A stretch of 48,844 nt of DNA from Pannonibacter indicus (GCF_001418225.1 NZ_LIPT01000019.1:1-48844), one strand, 5' to 3'. Shown: positions 34,990-44,511, numbered from the stretch's first letter. The notes: a model not told the origin generated them from the letters alone. Program-made: numbers and translations.

Positions 34990-35727
34990 TCAGATCAGCT
35001 GCAGGCCCCGGAAGCTGATTTCCGCGCCGCGCGCCACGATGATGTGATCATGGACCTCGATGCCCAGAGGCCTGGCGATGTCGATGATCTGCTTCGTCAT
35101 CTGGATGTCGGCGCGTGAGGGCGTCGGATCACCGCTTGGGTGATTGTGAACCAGAATGATGGCCGTGGCCGAAAGCTCCAGCGCCCGGCGGATCACCTCG
35201 CGCGGATAGACCGGCGTATGGTCCACGGTGCCGCGCTGCTGCACCTCGTCGGCGATGAGGCCGTTCTTCTTGTCGAGGAACAGGATGCGGAACTCTTCCC
35301 GGTCCGCATGGCCGCTGGCGGCGCGCACATAGGTGACGACCTTGGACCAGGAGGACAGCGGTTCGCGGTCGACGATCTCGCCTCTAGCATAGCGGGTGGC
35401 GCAGGCCTGCAGCAGCTTCAGCGCATCGGCCACCTTCTCCCCGGCGCCCTTGACCTCCTGAATGCGGGCCGGTGAGGCAGCCAGCACATTGGTGAAGGAG
35501 CCGAAACGCTGCAGCAGGGCTTTCGCCAGCGGCTTGGTGTCGCCGCGCGGAATGGCGAGAAACAGGCACAGTTCCAGCAGCTCGTAATCGGCAAAGCCAT
35601 CCGCCCCGTGCTGGCGGAACCGGTCGCGCAGCCGCTCCCGGTGGCCGGTATAATGCGGCGCGGGGGCGCGCTCCGAAAGGCCGCCCTGCGCCTCAACCGT
35701 CTTGTCGCCCGTGTCGTCCTTCGGCAT
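34990..35727 (-). CDS. radC: RadC family protein (JAB/MPN domain)
   Basis: 245 aa. The N-terminal helix-hairpin-helix region ([43 protein letters not shown]) is followed by the RadC/JAB domain with the metal site [13 protein letters not shown] and [16 protein letters not shown], where HNHPSGDP-x4-D is the JAMM signature. Despite its name the family's role in DNA repair is doubtful and the function remains open. It lies downstream of map on the same strand, 73 nt away, a common alphaproteobacterial pair. Confidence 0.93.
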   Translation of the reverse strand: MPKDDTGDKTVEAQGGLSERAPAPHYTGHRERLRDRFRQHGADGFADYELLELCLFLAIPRGDTKPLAKALLQRFGSFTNVLAASPARIQEVKGAGEKVADALKLLQACATRYARGEIVDREPLSSWSKVVTYVRAASGHADREEFRILFLDKKNGLIADEVQQRGTVDHTPVYPREVIRRALELSATAIILVHNHPSGDPTPSRADIQMTKQIIDIARPLGIEVHDHIIVARGAEISFRGLQLI

Positions 35728-35800
35728 GCCGCGTTCCGTGGTCTGAAGAGCTGAAGAGAGGTATGCGGGAGGTCAGGCTGCTCCGGACAGTCTCTCCTGC

Positions 35801-36634
35801 TCAGGCGGCCTTGTCGAAGCCGGGCCGGTGCAGGCCCTTGGGCGAGAGCGTGAAGATCTCGCAGCCCGTGTCGGTGATGCCGATTGCATGCTCGAACTGG
35901 GCCGAGAGCGAGCGGTCGCGGGTGACGGCGGTCCAGCCGTCGCTCAGCACCTTCACCTGCGGCTTGCCGAGGTTCACCATCGGCTCAATGGTGAAGATCA
36001 TGCCCGGCTTCAGCTCGATGCCTTCGCCTTTGCGGCCATAGTGCAGGATGTTGGGCGTGTCGTGGAACAGGCGGCCGACGCCGTGGCCGCAGAAATCGCG
36101 CACCACTGAGCAGCGCTCCTTTTCCACGAAGGTCTGGATGGCATAGCCGATATCGCCCGTGGTGTTGCCGGGGCGGGCGGCCTCGATGCCCAGCAGCAGC
36201 GACTCGTAGGTTACTTCGATCAGCCGCTCGGCCGAGCGCTTCAGTTCGCCCACCGGATACATGCGGCTGCTGTCACCATACCAGCCATCGACGACGAAGG
36301 TCACGTCGATGTTGACGATATCGCCCTCGCGCAGCGGCTTGTCATTGGGGATGCCGTGGCAGACCACATGGTTGATCGAGGTGCAGCTCGACTTGGTGTA
36401 GCCCCGGTAATAGAGCGTTGCCGGCAGCACGCCCTTGTCGCGGCCGAAGCGGTAGACGAAATCATCCAGCTCCTGGGTGGTCACACCCGGCTTCACCAGA
36501 TCCGCAAGGCCGTCGAGGCATTCGGCCGTCACCTGGCCGGCCTTGTGCATGGCCTTGAAGTCTTCCGGCGAATAGAGCCGCACCTGGCCGGTGTTCTTGA
36601 GCGGGGCGGTGGCTGCGTCGATATAAGTGACCAT
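35801..36634 (-). CDS. map: Methionine aminopeptidase, type I
   Basis: 277 aa from the ATG at 36634 (GGAAC upstream); a frame open to 36829 adds a basic stretch unlike the family. It removes initiator Met from new proteins using two metal ions. The metal ligands are visible: VNIDVTFVVDGWYGDSSRM (two Asp), FCGHGVGRLFHD (His), FTIEPMVN (Glu), and the final Glu in SAQFEHAIGIT. The substrate His lies in VVCHGIPND. It is in series with radC. Confidence 0.95.
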   Translation of the reverse strand: MVTYIDAATAPLKNTGQVRLYSPEDFKAMHKAGQVTAECLDGLADLVKPGVTTQELDDFVYRFGRDKGVLPATLYYRGYTKSSCTSINHVVCHGIPNDKPLREGDIVNIDVTFVVDGWYGDSSRMYPVGELKRSAERLIEVTYESLLLGIEAARPGNTTGDIGYAIQTFVEKERCSVVRDFCGHGVGRLFHDTPNILHYGRKGEGIELKPGMIFTIEPMVNLGKPQVKVLSDGWTAVTRDRSLSAQFEHAIGITDTGCEIFTLSPKGLHRPGFDKAA

Positions 36635-37184
36635 AGGTTCCGTTCTGATCCGATTCGTCTCCGCCCTGTGCCTAAGGTCCAGAACCCGCTGCGCATGGGA
36701 CTTTGGGGCCCTGGCGCGCAAGGCCGTGGTGCTCTGGCGCGGGGCACCTGACCGGGGCGGCATGCTGCCTGTTGTCATGGGGCTCGCCTGTCTGTTCTGT
36801 CGCCTAATATGAGCGGCCCCGGCTTGCAAGGAAAGATGTGTCAGCCCCCGCAGGAGAATTTTCCTGCCATGGGGTGGAGAGGCGGGGGGAAAGGGCAGTG
36901 GCAGGCCGTTTCAGCAGCCGGAGATGAGCCGGAAACCGCCCTTGGCCCGGCCAGCACGCAGAACCGCGACCGACCTTGCCGGCCCGGAAACGGCCTGCCG
37001 CCGGCCCGGCAAGGGCCCGCCCGTCCGCACCAATTTGCACTTGCAGACTGACGCGGCTGCCGCTACCTCATACCCCGCGCAGGAGACAGCCTCCCCGGCC
37101 ACCGGCCAGTGCCCTTTTATCGGGGGCCTGACGACTGCCGGACAGGACCCATCAAAGGGCCCGCCTTTGCTCCGGCTCTGACAT
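36635..37184. other. Gene-free interval between map and tRNA-Leu
   Basis: 550 bp without a credible ORF; frames open here have poor composition. It contains an imperfect GC-rich inverted repeat (36975-36987 with 37001-37013, 12 of 13 pairs, 13-nt loop) and an 11-base copy of the tRNA 3' end, CGTCCGCACCA at 37022-37032. The tRNA promoter should lie just before 37185. Confidence 0.5.
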
Positions 37185-37272
37185 GCGGACGTGGTGAAAC
37201 TGGTAGCCACAGCGGACTTAAAATCCGCCGCCCTCAAACGGCTTACGGGTTCGAGTCCCGTCGTCCGCACCA
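37185..37272 (+). tRNA. tRNA-Leu (anticodon UAA)
   Basis: The 7-bp acceptor GCGGACG (37185-37191) pairs with CGTCCGC (37262-37268), discriminator A, encoded CCA (37270-37272). The anticodon loop is CTTAAAA with TAA; a long variable arm and the T-arm GGTTCGAGTCC are present. The long variable arm and UAA anticodon identify leucine. Confidence 0.97.
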
Positions 37273-37544
37273 GACTGCATCAGCCCTCATCATCCGCATA
37301 CCGCCGCCAGTTCTCCGCCCCGATCCGTATGCCCGCCCGGCCGGTTATTGGCCGCGGGCGCCGGCATATCTGCTGCAAGTGGACCTGAACCCGCGGATGC
37401 CGGTTAAGGCTCTGCGGTGCTTGGGCCTTTGGGGGCTGGAGGTGCGGGCCGTCCGGAGCCTTGGCTTGAACGCCCCTTGACAAACTTTCATGCAGCCGTT
37501 TTGGTAAGATGTCAGACCAATTTAGATGCAGGGGACGGGGCGGC

Positions 37545-38270
37545 ATGAGGGGTAGCGGGGAGAGCAGCAGACCGGTGATCGCGCCGCTGGCGCCCATGGA
37601 CCGGGTGCGCCAGGTGACGGAAGCGCTGGCAGCTTATGTCTCGCAGGCCGGGCTGAAGGCCGGTGACCGGCTGCCGGCCGAGCGGGAGCTGATGGATGCG
37701 CTGGCGGTCGGCCGCTCGACCATCCGCGAGGTGATCCGTCACTTTCAGGCGCTGGGCGTGCTGGAAACCCGCAAGGGCAGCGGCACCTATCTGATCAAGC
37801 CGGTGACTTCCGCCACGATCCATATGCCGCTGTCGCTGGACACGGCGAACCTGCGCGATGTGCTGCTGAAGACGCTGGAGGTCCGGCGCGGCCTCGAAGC
37901 GGAAGCCAGCATTGTCGCGGCGCGGCAGCGGACCAGCGAAGACCTTGCCATCATCGAGCTGAAGCTCATGGAGATGGAGCGGGTGCATCTGGAGCAGGGC
38001 ACCTCCGGTCCGGAGGACCTGGCCTTTCACCTGTCCATCTATGATGCCACGCACAATCCGCTGTTCCGGCAGCTTCTGGAGCAGATGCGCGAGGCTTTCG
38101 AGCGCTTCTGGGACCGGCCTTTCAACCGGGCGGATTTTGCCCGCCGCTCCTTTCCCTATCACCGCACCCTGTTCAACGCGATTGCCGCACAGGACACGGA
38201 GGCGGCGCGGCGCGAAACCTTGAAAATTCTCGATGTGGTCGAGGAAGATATTAAGGAAATGTCCAAATGA
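37545..38270 (+). CDS. GntR-family regulator, FadR/FCD type
   Basis: 241 aa from the ATG at 37545 behind GGGGCGGC (an ATG at 37509 would add 12 residues). The N-terminal winged helix shows GLKAGDRLPAERELMDALAVGRSTIREV and GVLETRKGSGTYLI, standard for GntR. The C-terminal FCD domain (about 95-235) has LEVRRGLEAEASIVAA, DLAFHLSIYDATHNPLF and YHRTLFNAIAAQDTEAAR, including the metal/ligand His positions. It is first in a six-gene operon and its stop overlaps the PLP enzyme start by 4 nt (ATGA). Inference: it senses the imported compound or its breakdown product and represses the operon. Confidence 0.92.
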   Translation: MRGSGESSRPVIAPLAPMDRVRQVTEALAAYVSQAGLKAGDRLPAERELMDALAVGRSTIREVIRHFQALGVLETRKGSGTYLIKPVTSATIHMPLSLDTANLRDVLLKTLEVRRGLEAEASIVAARQRTSEDLAIIELKLMEMERVHLEQGTSGPEDLAFHLSIYDATHNPLFRQLLEQMREAFERFWDRPFNRADFARRSFPYHRTLFNAIAAQDTEAARRETLKILDVVEEDIKEMSK

Positions 38271-39439
38271 ATGACGGTCCCAGCCCGTTGGATCCCTTTT
38301 CCCTGATCGCGGCTCACGATGAGGCCCATGCTTATGGCGCCGTGGTGCCGCCCATCGTGCAGACGTCGCTTTTTACATTCGCAAGCTATGAGGAAATGCT
38401 GGAGACCTACCGCGGCGAGAAAGTCCGCCCGGTTTATTCGCGCGGCCTAAACCCCACCGTCCGGCTCTTCGAGGAAATGCTGGCAAAGCTTGAGGGCGGC
38501 GAGGATGCGCTCGGGTTCGCGAGCGGGATGGCCGCCATTGCCTCTTCCATCCTGACTTTCGTTGAGCCGGGAGACCGGATCGTCGCCGTGCGGCATGTCT
38601 ATCCCGATGCCTTCCGCCTGTTCGGCACGATCCTGAAGCGTATGCGTGTCGAGGTGACCTATGTGGACGGCCACGATGAGGATGCGGTCGCCAGGGCTCT
38701 TCCCGGTGCCAGGATCCTTTATCTCGAAAGCCCGGTGAGCTGGGTCATGGAAGCCCATGATGTCGGGGCGCTGGCGGCACTGGCGCGCAAGGAAGGCGTC
38801 ATCTCGATCATCGACAACAGCTGGGCGACACCGGTCTTTCAGCGTCCCCTGGCGCTGGGCACCGATCTGGTGCTGCATTCGGCCTCCAAATATCTGGGCG
38901 GGCACAGCGACGTTGTGGCCGGGGTTGTTGCAGGCTCGGCAGAGCTGATCGGCCGCATCCGCAGCGAAGCTCTGCCTTATCTCGGCGGCAAGCTGTCGCC
39001 CTTCGATGCCTGGCTGCTCATCCGCGGCCTGCGCACGCTTCCGGTCCGCATGAAGGCGCATGAGGCTTCGGCGCTGGAAATCGCGCGGCGTCTGCAAGCC
39101 CATGAAAAGGTCGGCGAGGTGTTCCATCCCGCGCTTGCGAACCGGCTGCCGCCGGGCCTTGAGGGAACCTCCGGACTGTTCTCTTTCACTTTGCGCGAGG
39201 GCACGGACATCGCCGGTTTCTGCAATCACCTGAAGCTGTTTCAGCTCGGGGTCAGCTGGGGCGGCCACGAAAGCCTGATCGTCCCCGGCGAGGCCGTCCT
39301 GCAGCAGAAGGCGCAGCCCAATTCGGCACAGGCCTTCGGCATCGACCCCCGGTCCGTGCGCATCCATGTGGGCCTGGAGGGAACCACGGCCCTGTGGCGC
39401 GATCTGGAGGCTGCGTTTGCTGCCTCCCAAAACCAATAA
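38267..39439 (+). CDS. Transsulfuration-family PLP enzyme (cystathionine/methionine lyase-like)
   Basis: 390 aa. Fold-type I PLP enzyme of the Cys/Met metabolism family: YSRGLNPTVRLFEEMLAKLEG, GFASGMAAIASSIL, DNSWATPVFQRPLALG and the PLP Lys in HSASKYLGGHSDV near residue 208. Known members cleave or form C-S bonds (cystathionine beta- or gamma-lyase, methionine gamma-lyase, O-acetylhomoserine sulfhydrylase). Which reaction is used cannot be read by eye. It is translationally coupled to the regulator before it and lies 32 nt before the binding-protein gene, so it is expected to process what the transporter imports, perhaps a thioether or a sulfur-containing amino compound (inference). Confidence 0.88.
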   Translation: MNDGPSPLDPFSLIAAHDEAHAYGAVVPPIVQTSLFTFASYEEMLETYRGEKVRPVYSRGLNPTVRLFEEMLAKLEGGEDALGFASGMAAIASSILTFVEPGDRIVAVRHVYPDAFRLFGTILKRMRVEVTYVDGHDEDAVARALPGARILYLESPVSWVMEAHDVGALAALARKEGVISIIDNSWATPVFQRPLALGTDLVLHSASKYLGGHSDVVAGVVAGSAELIGRIRSEALPYLGGKLSPFDAWLLIRGLRTLPVRMKAHEASALEIARRLQAHEKVGEVFHPALANRLPPGLEGTSGLFSFTLREGTDIAGFCNHLKLFQLGVSWGGHESLIVPGEAVLQQKAQPNSAQAFGIDPRSVRIHVGLEGTTALWRDLEAAFAASQNQ

Positions 39440-39471
39440 AAATCAATGTCTTCAAAAAGAGGGGAAGTACA

Positions 39472-40734
39472 ATGATGAAAAGAATGCTGACAGTGGGCCT
39501 GCTGGCCTCGATGATGTCCGGTACGGCACTGGCCGATACGACGCTGAAGCTGGTTGAAGTCATTACCAGCCCGGCCCGGACGGAGACCTTGAAATCCATC
39601 GTCGCGCAATTCGAGGAAGCAAATCCGGGAAAGAAGGTCGAGATCATCTCCCTGCCGTGGGGCGAGGCGTTCCAGAAATTCGCCACAATGGTTTCCGCCG
39701 GCGAGATTCCCGATGTGATGGAAATGCCGGACACCTGGCTCTCGCTCTATGCCAATAACGGCATGCTGGAGAGCCTGGAGCCCTATCTGAGCGACTGGGA
39801 AGTCACCGCAGATCTGTCCGACCGGGCTCTGGAGCTTGGCCGCGACATCGGCAACACGGCCTATATGCTGCCCTATGGCTTCTATCTGCGGGCCATGTTC
39901 TACAACAAGAAGCTGCTGGCGGAAGCCGGCGTTTCCGAACCGCCCGTGACCATGGACGAGTTTGCCGAAGCCGCCCGCAAGGTCTCCGCCCTGCCGGGCA
40001 AATACGGCTACTGCCTGCGCGGCGGTCCGGGTGGCCTGAATGGCTGGGTGATGTTCGGCGCGACAATGGCCGGGTCCAATGCCTTCTTCAATGAAGACGG
40101 CACGTCGACATTCGACAGCGAGGGCTGGCAGAAGGGCATCAGCTGGCTGATCGATCTCTACAAGAATGGCTATGCGCCGAAGGATTCCATCAACTGGGGC
40201 TTCAACGAGATCGTCGCCGGCTTCTACAGTGGCACCTGCGCGTTCCTGGACCAGGACCCCGATGCGCTGATTGCCATTGCCGAGCACATGAAGCCGGAGG
40301 ATTTCGGCGTCACGACCATGCCGAAGGGACCGTCGGGCAAGACCTTCCCGACCATCGGCTATGCCGGCTGGTCGATGATGGCCAAGAGCCAGAACAAGGA
40401 TCTCGCCTGGAAGCTGATCGCGACGCTTGAAGGACCGGAAGGCAACCTGACCTGGAACAAGCGCACCGGGGCGCTGCCTGCCCTGAAATCTGCGTCCGAT
40501 GATCCGTTCTATGCCAGCGAGCAGTTCAAGGGCTGGTTCAAGGTTCTGGAGGATCCGGACGCGATCCCGACCACCATGCCGACCTATCTGGAAGAGTTCG
40601 CCTATTTCAAGGATTCCCTGGCGATCCAGACATCGCAGGAAGCCCTGCTCGGCGACATCACGCCGGAAGAGCTGGCCGCCAAGTGGGCCGAATACATGAC
40701 CAAGGCGCAGCAGAAGTTTCTCGCCAAGAAATAA
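39472..40734 (+). CDS. CUT1-type ABC transporter substrate-binding protein
   Basis: 420 aa from ATG 39472 behind GAGGGGAAG. Signal peptide residues 1-22 (MMSGTALA). It is a family-1 extracellular solute-binding protein as used for oligosaccharides or glycerol phosphates: IVAQFEEANPGKKVEII, WGEAFQKFATMVSAGEIPDV, YGFYLRAMFYNKKLLAEAGV, GYAGWSMMAKSQNKDLAWKL. The aromatic-rich binding segments (TWLSLYANNG, NWGFNEIVAGFYSG) are typical of sugar-type ligands. It is followed by a hairpin that probably lowers expression of the permeases. The ligand is unknown; genomic pairing with a PLP lyase makes an ordinary sugar less certain. Confidence 0.9.
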   Translation: MMKRMLTVGLLASMMSGTALADTTLKLVEVITSPARTETLKSIVAQFEEANPGKKVEIISLPWGEAFQKFATMVSAGEIPDVMEMPDTWLSLYANNGMLESLEPYLSDWEVTADLSDRALELGRDIGNTAYMLPYGFYLRAMFYNKKLLAEAGVSEPPVTMDEFAEAARKVSALPGKYGYCLRGGPGGLNGWVMFGATMAGSNAFFNEDGTSTFDSEGWQKGISWLIDLYKNGYAPKDSINWGFNEIVAGFYSGTCAFLDQDPDALIAIAEHMKPEDFGVTTMPKGPSGKTFPTIGYAGWSMMAKSQNKDLAWKLIATLEGPEGNLTWNKRTGALPALKSASDDPFYASEQFKGWFKVLEDPDAIPTTMPTYLEEFAYFKDSLAIQTSQEALLGDITPEELAAKWAEYMTKAQQKFLAKK

Positions 40735-40756
40735 CTGCCCTTTCCCGTCAGCCTTA

Positions 40757-40783
40757 CCCTGGCGGCGTTCTGCGCCGTCAGGG
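40757..40783 (+). terminator. Intra-operon hairpin after the binding-protein gene
   Basis: CCCTGGCGGCG (40757-40767) pairs with CGCCGTCAGGG (40773-40783) with one G-U, 5-nt loop. It lies 23 nt after the binding-protein stop. No T-run; it probably stabilises the upstream mRNA segment or attenuates. Confidence 0.6.
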
Positions 40784-40819
40784 CCTCACGCCATCCCGAC
40801 GCGAGAGAAGCGCAGAACG

Positions 40820-41743
40820 ATGACACGCCTTGTTCAGTCCCGGGGCAGGCCGCCCTTGCTGCGGCGTATTGCCCTTGATGCGGAACCCTATCTCTACAGC
40901 GCCCCGGCGCTGTTCCTGATCGCCGCGGTCATGTTGGTGCCGCTGGTTCTCGGCATCTCCTATGCCTTCCGTGATATTCAGCTGCTCAACCCCTTTTCCG
41001 GCGGCTTCGTCGGGCTGGAGCATTTCCAGACTCTCGCCCGCGACAGAGCCTTCTACCGGGCGCTTTCGAACACGCTGTGGTGGACCGGTGCTTCCGTCTT
41101 TCTGCAGTTCGGCCTCGGGCTGATCCTGGCATTGCTGCTCAACAAGCCTTTCCGCGGGCGCGGTCTCGTGCAGGCTCTCGTCTTTCTGCCATGGGCGGTG
41201 CCAACATTCCTTGCCGGCCTGAACTGGGCCTGGCTGTTCAACCCGGTCATCGGCCCCTTGCCGCACTGGCTTTTCGCCCTCGGCCTGCGCAGTGAGGCGA
41301 ACAATATCCTGTCCGATCCGCACCTGGCCATGTGGGGGCCGATCACCGCCAATGTCTGGTGGGGCATTCCGTTCTTTGCCATCACCCTGCTTGCCGCGCT
41401 TCAGTCCATTCCGCGTGATCTCTATGAGGCTGCGGCCATCGACGGCGCCGGCCCCATCAAGCGGTTCCTCTCCATCACGCTGCCTTTCCTCGCCCCGGCC
41501 ATCGCCATTACCGTGCTGCTGCGCACTGTATGGATCGCCAATTTTGCTGATCTGATCGTGGTGATGACCAATGGCGGGCCGGCGGACCGGACCCAGATCG
41601 TCGCCAGCTATATTTTCACCCAGGCTTTCAGGCGTCTCGATTTTGGCTATGCCTCAGCCATCGCGCTGGTGCTGCTGATCCTGTTGCTAGTCTATTCGAT
41701 GCTGATCGTCTTCCTCCGCCAGACGCTTCTGAAGGAGGATTGA
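40820..41743 (+). CDS. CUT1 ABC transporter permease (MalF/UgpA type)
   Basis: 307 aa. Inner-membrane permease with about six hydrophobic segments and a first-segment SAPALFLIAAVMLVPLVLGISYAF typical of UgpA-type proteins. The EAA coupling loop reads IPRDLYEAAAIDGAGPIKRFLSITLP near residue 205. It forms the membrane channel with the next gene. It follows the binding protein by 85 nt with a hairpin between, and precedes the second permease by 3 nt. Confidence 0.92.
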   Translation: MTRLVQSRGRPPLLRRIALDAEPYLYSAPALFLIAAVMLVPLVLGISYAFRDIQLLNPFSGGFVGLEHFQTLARDRAFYRALSNTLWWTGASVFLQFGLGLILALLLNKPFRGRGLVQALVFLPWAVPTFLAGLNWAWLFNPVIGPLPHWLFALGLRSEANNILSDPHLAMWGPITANVWWGIPFFAITLLAALQSIPRDLYEAAAIDGAGPIKRFLSITLPFLAPAIAITVLLRTVWIANFADLIVVMTNGGPADRTQIVASYIFTQAFRRLDFGYASAIALVLLILLLVYSMLIVFLRQTLLKED

Positions 41744-41746
41744 AAC

Positions 41747-42580
41747 ATGCATGTCCGCAAATTCTCTCTCGTCGCGGCCCATCGCCTGGCCATTCTCTGC
41801 TATGTGGTCTTTGCCCTGTTTCCGCTGTACTGGCTGCTCAAGGTCGCCGTTACACCCAATGATCTGCTCTACAGCGAAGGGGTGCGGATGTGGCCGTCGA
41901 GGACGACCTACGAGCATTTCGACTTCGTGCTCCGGCACAGCGCCTTCCCGACCTTCTTCCGCAACTCGGTGATTGTCGCGGGCTCGACCGCGCTGGTGGT
42001 AACGCTGATCGCCTCGCTGTCCGGCTATGCCCTGTCGCGGTTTTCGTTCCGGGCGAAATACTGGCTGATCGCCCTGATGCTGATCACCCAGATGTTTCCG
42101 CTGGTGATGCTGGTCGCCCCGATCTTCAAGATCCTCTCGCCGCTCGGCCTGACCAACAGCCTGACCGGGCTGGTGATCGTTTACTCCGCCTTCAACGTGC
42201 CCTTCGCGACCTTCCTGATGCAGTCGTTCTTCGATGGTATTCCGAAGGATCTGGAGGAGGCGGCGATGATCGACGGTGCGACCCAGTTCAAGGCGTTCCG
42301 CCAGATCATCCTGCCGCTCACCCTGCCGGGGATCGCGGCGACCCTTGGCTTCGTCTTCACCGCAGCCTGGAGTGAACTCCTGTTCGCCCTGATGCTGATC
42401 TCCGGCACGGACGCAGCGACTTTCCCGGTCGGACTGCTGACCTTCGTTTCCAAATTCTCCGTTGATTTCGGACAGATGATGGCTGCCGGCGTGCTCGCGC
42501 TGATCCCGGCCTGCCTCTTCTTCCTGATGATCCAGCGCTATCTCGTGCAGGGCCTGACGGCCGGCGCGGTCAAAGGCTGA
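41747..42580 (+). CDS. CUT1 ABC transporter permease (MalG/UgpE type)
   Basis: 277 aa. ATG behind GGAGG that overlaps the end of the preceding gene. MalG-type permease: [21 protein letters not shown] near the N-terminus, and the EAA loop [26 protein letters not shown] near residue 170, followed by [18 protein letters not shown]. It is the second half of the membrane channel. Intact and tightly packed between its partner and the ATPase gene. Confidence 0.92.
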   Translation: MHVRKFSLVAAHRLAILCYVVFALFPLYWLLKVAVTPNDLLYSEGVRMWPSRTTYEHFDFVLRHSAFPTFFRNSVIVAGSTALVVTLIASLSGYALSRFSFRAKYWLIALMLITQMFPLVMLVAPIFKILSPLGLTNSLTGLVIVYSAFNVPFATFLMQSFFDGIPKDLEEAAMIDGATQFKAFRQIILPLTLPGIAATLGFVFTAAWSELLFALMLISGTDAATFPVGLLTFVSKFSVDFGQMMAAGVLALIPACLFFLMIQRYLVQGLTAGAVKG

Positions 42581-42591
42581 AAGGTGTTCTC

Positions 42592-43656
42592 ATGGCCTCA
42601 ATCGAAATTCGGGACGTCCGGAAAAACTACGGCATGGTCGAGGTTCTGCACGGTGTCGATCTCGACATCCAGGACGGTGAATTCATCGTTCTCGTCGGTC
42701 CGTCCGGCTGCGGCAAGTCCACGCTTCTGCGCATGATTGCCGGGCTGGAGGACGTCAGTTCGGGCGGCATTCATATCGCCGGAAAGCGGGTCAATGATCT
42801 GCCGCCGAAGGACCGGGACATCGCCATGGTGTTCCAGTCCTATGCACTTTACCCGCATATGACCGTCGCTGGAAACATGAGCTACAGCCTGCGCCTGCGC
42901 AAAACGCCGAAGGAACTGATCGCTGAAATGATCGGGGAGGCTGCCGGCAAACTTGGCCTCGAGCCTCTGATGGAACGGCGGCCGAAGGCGCTTTCCGGGG
43001 GGCAGCGCCAGCGGGTCGCGATGGGCCGGGCCATTGTCCGCAAGCCGAAAGCCTTTCTGTTCGATGAACCCTTGTCCAATCTGGATGCCCGCCTGCGCGA
43101 ACAGATGCGCGCCGAAATCAAGAAAATGCACGCGGACCTGGGCGCCACCTCGATCTATGTCACCCACGACCAGATCGAGGCCATGACCCTGGCCGACCGG
43201 ATCGTCGCCATGCATGGCGGCATTGTGCAGCAGGTCGGAACGCCGCTCGATCTTTACGACCGGCCGGCCAACCTCTTCGTTGCCGGCTTCATCGGGTCGC
43301 CGGGCATGAATTTTCTTGAAGGGCGGTACCATACCGGCAGTGGCGGTGCGGAGTTCCGCCTTGCCGATGGAACAGCCATTCCCCTGTCCCAGCGCGGGGG
43401 GCTGGCAGATGGCGCACCGGCGACGCTTGGCATCCGGCCCGAGCATGTCAGCCTCTCTGACGAGGGGCGCTGGGAGGCCGGTGTCGATCTGGTGGAACCC
43501 ACGGGCTTCGGCATCATCCTGCATCTGGCCTTGCATGGCCAGGCGTTCAAGGCCTTCACCCTTGACCGCTCCGTCCTCACACCTGCAGCAGGCCTGCGGG
43601 TCAGCTTTCCGGCCGAACATCTGCATCTGTTCGACGAAGACGGCAACCGCGTCTGA
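42592..43656 (+). CDS. CUT1 ABC transporter ATP-binding protein (UgpC/MsmK type)
   Basis: 354 aa. Walker [10 protein letters not shown] near residue 37, signature [19 protein letters not shown] near 134, Walker [14 protein letters not shown], switch [15 protein letters not shown], then the TOBE/OB regulatory domain with [10 protein letters not shown] near 280. Such MalK-like ATPases power CUT1 importers and sometimes serve several of them. It is the last gene of the operon; its stop is followed by 119 bp and then the convergent ssuB remnant. Confidence 0.93.
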   Translation: MASIEIRDVRKNYGMVEVLHGVDLDIQDGEFIVLVGPSGCGKSTLLRMIAGLEDVSSGGIHIAGKRVNDLPPKDRDIAMVFQSYALYPHMTVAGNMSYSLRLRKTPKELIAEMIGEAAGKLGLEPLMERRPKALSGGQRQRVAMGRAIVRKPKAFLFDEPLSNLDARLREQMRAEIKKMHADLGATSIYVTHDQIEAMTLADRIVAMHGGIVQQVGTPLDLYDRPANLFVAGFIGSPGMNFLEGRYHTGSGGAEFRLADGTAIPLSQRGGLADGAPATLGIRPEHVSLSDEGRWEAGVDLVEPTGFGIILHLALHGQAFKAFTLDRSVLTPAAGLRVSFPAEHLHLFDEDGNRV

Positions 43657-43775
43657 AGGCGCCAGGGGCGTCATCACGCTGTTGCCGTCTGCCGCCGGCG
43701 CCGCCACGGACTGCGCTGCAGAGAGGCCGGAGTCCGGGCGGGCTGAAGGAAAGGGCTTCGTCCTCATTTACGCCA

Positions 43776-44420
43776 TCACCCGAAAATCGCCGCCAGGATC
43801 TGCGCCTCGATCCGGGCGGCATCGGTGCCGGCCTTGGGGCGCGGGTGAGGGAGGGGACGGGGACGGGGGATTCGGCCTTGATGCGGCCTTCGTCGAGCAC
43901 GATCACCCGGTCGGCGGGGGGCCACGGCTTCGGCCACGTCATGGGTGACGAGGATGGCGGTGAAGCCGGTCTGCTGTTTCACCTTGAGGATCAGTTCCTG
44001 CATCACCAGCCGTATCAGCGCATCGAGGGCGCCCAGGGGCTCGTCGAAGGCGAGCAGGCGCGGGTGGCCGACGAGGGGGCGGGCAAGGGCGGCGCGCTGC
44101 TTCTGGCTGCCGGACAGGGTGGAGGGCCAGACATGGGACTTGTCCGAAAGCTGCACAGCCTCCAGCGCTTCGGCCACGGGATGGGGCAGGGCGGCGGTGC
44201 GCGTTGCGGCTGCGCCTGTTGCGGCGGACTGGCCGGTGTTTCCGGCCACCCGCTCCCATGGCGGGTGCAGCGGCTCCTGAAACATGAGGCGGATGTCGTC
44301 CGAGCCCTTCTGCGGTACCTTTCCGTCAATGGCGATGCTGCCGCCGGTCGCGGTGCCGAGGCCGGTCAGAAGCCGCAGAAGGGTGCTCTTGCGGCAGCCG
44401 CTCTTGCCGGTGATGCGGTG
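43776..44420 (-). pseudogene. ssuB: ssuB-like sulfonate transporter ATPase remnant
   Basis: The reading frame resembles SsuB/TauB ATPases (LSGSQKQRAALARPLVGHPRL, FDEPLGALDALIRLVMQELI, ILVTHDVAEAV, and the C-terminal IPRPRP plus RIEAQILAAI) but is damaged. Its start and first part are missing. Walker A reads GKSGCRKST, with Arg for the essential Gly. The signature is LSGSQ instead of LSGGQ. After DVAEAVA an extra C in a six-C run (near 43915-43920) throws it out of frame, hiding ADRVIVLDEGRIKA in another frame; a second indel near 43870 restores the frame. It joins an ssuD fragment at its 5' end. Inactive. Confidence 0.85.
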
Positions 44421-44422
44421 CA

Positions 44423-44509
44423 GGGGCGGATGGCGATGAGGACGCGCAGCTTTTCCGTATAGGCGGCGAGATCGGCAGCCGTGATGAAGCTTTCCTCGCA
44501 GAAGTGGCC
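44423..44509 (-). pseudogene. ssuD: Internal fragment of ssuD-like alkanesulfonate monooxygenase
   Basis: In one minus frame, 29 codons read GHFCEESFITAADLAAYTEK then LRVLIAIRP. This matches the region after GRSCED in SsuD (CED-x-WLVAASMIP-x-TQRLKFLVALRP in E. coli, from memory). No start or downstream SsuD sequence exists: the segment is fused directly to the ssuB remnant on one side and to the FAD protein remnant on the other. A deletion of the rest of ssuD and of ssuC is the simplest explanation, since these genes are normally adjacent. Confidence 0.65.
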
Positions 44510-44511
44510 AA

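Noticed and set aside
36924-37181. 85-codon plus ORF upstream of tRNA-Leu
   Set aside because: Pro/Arg/Ala-rich with no ribosome-binding site, ending at the tRNA; composition fits non-coding GC-rich DNA.
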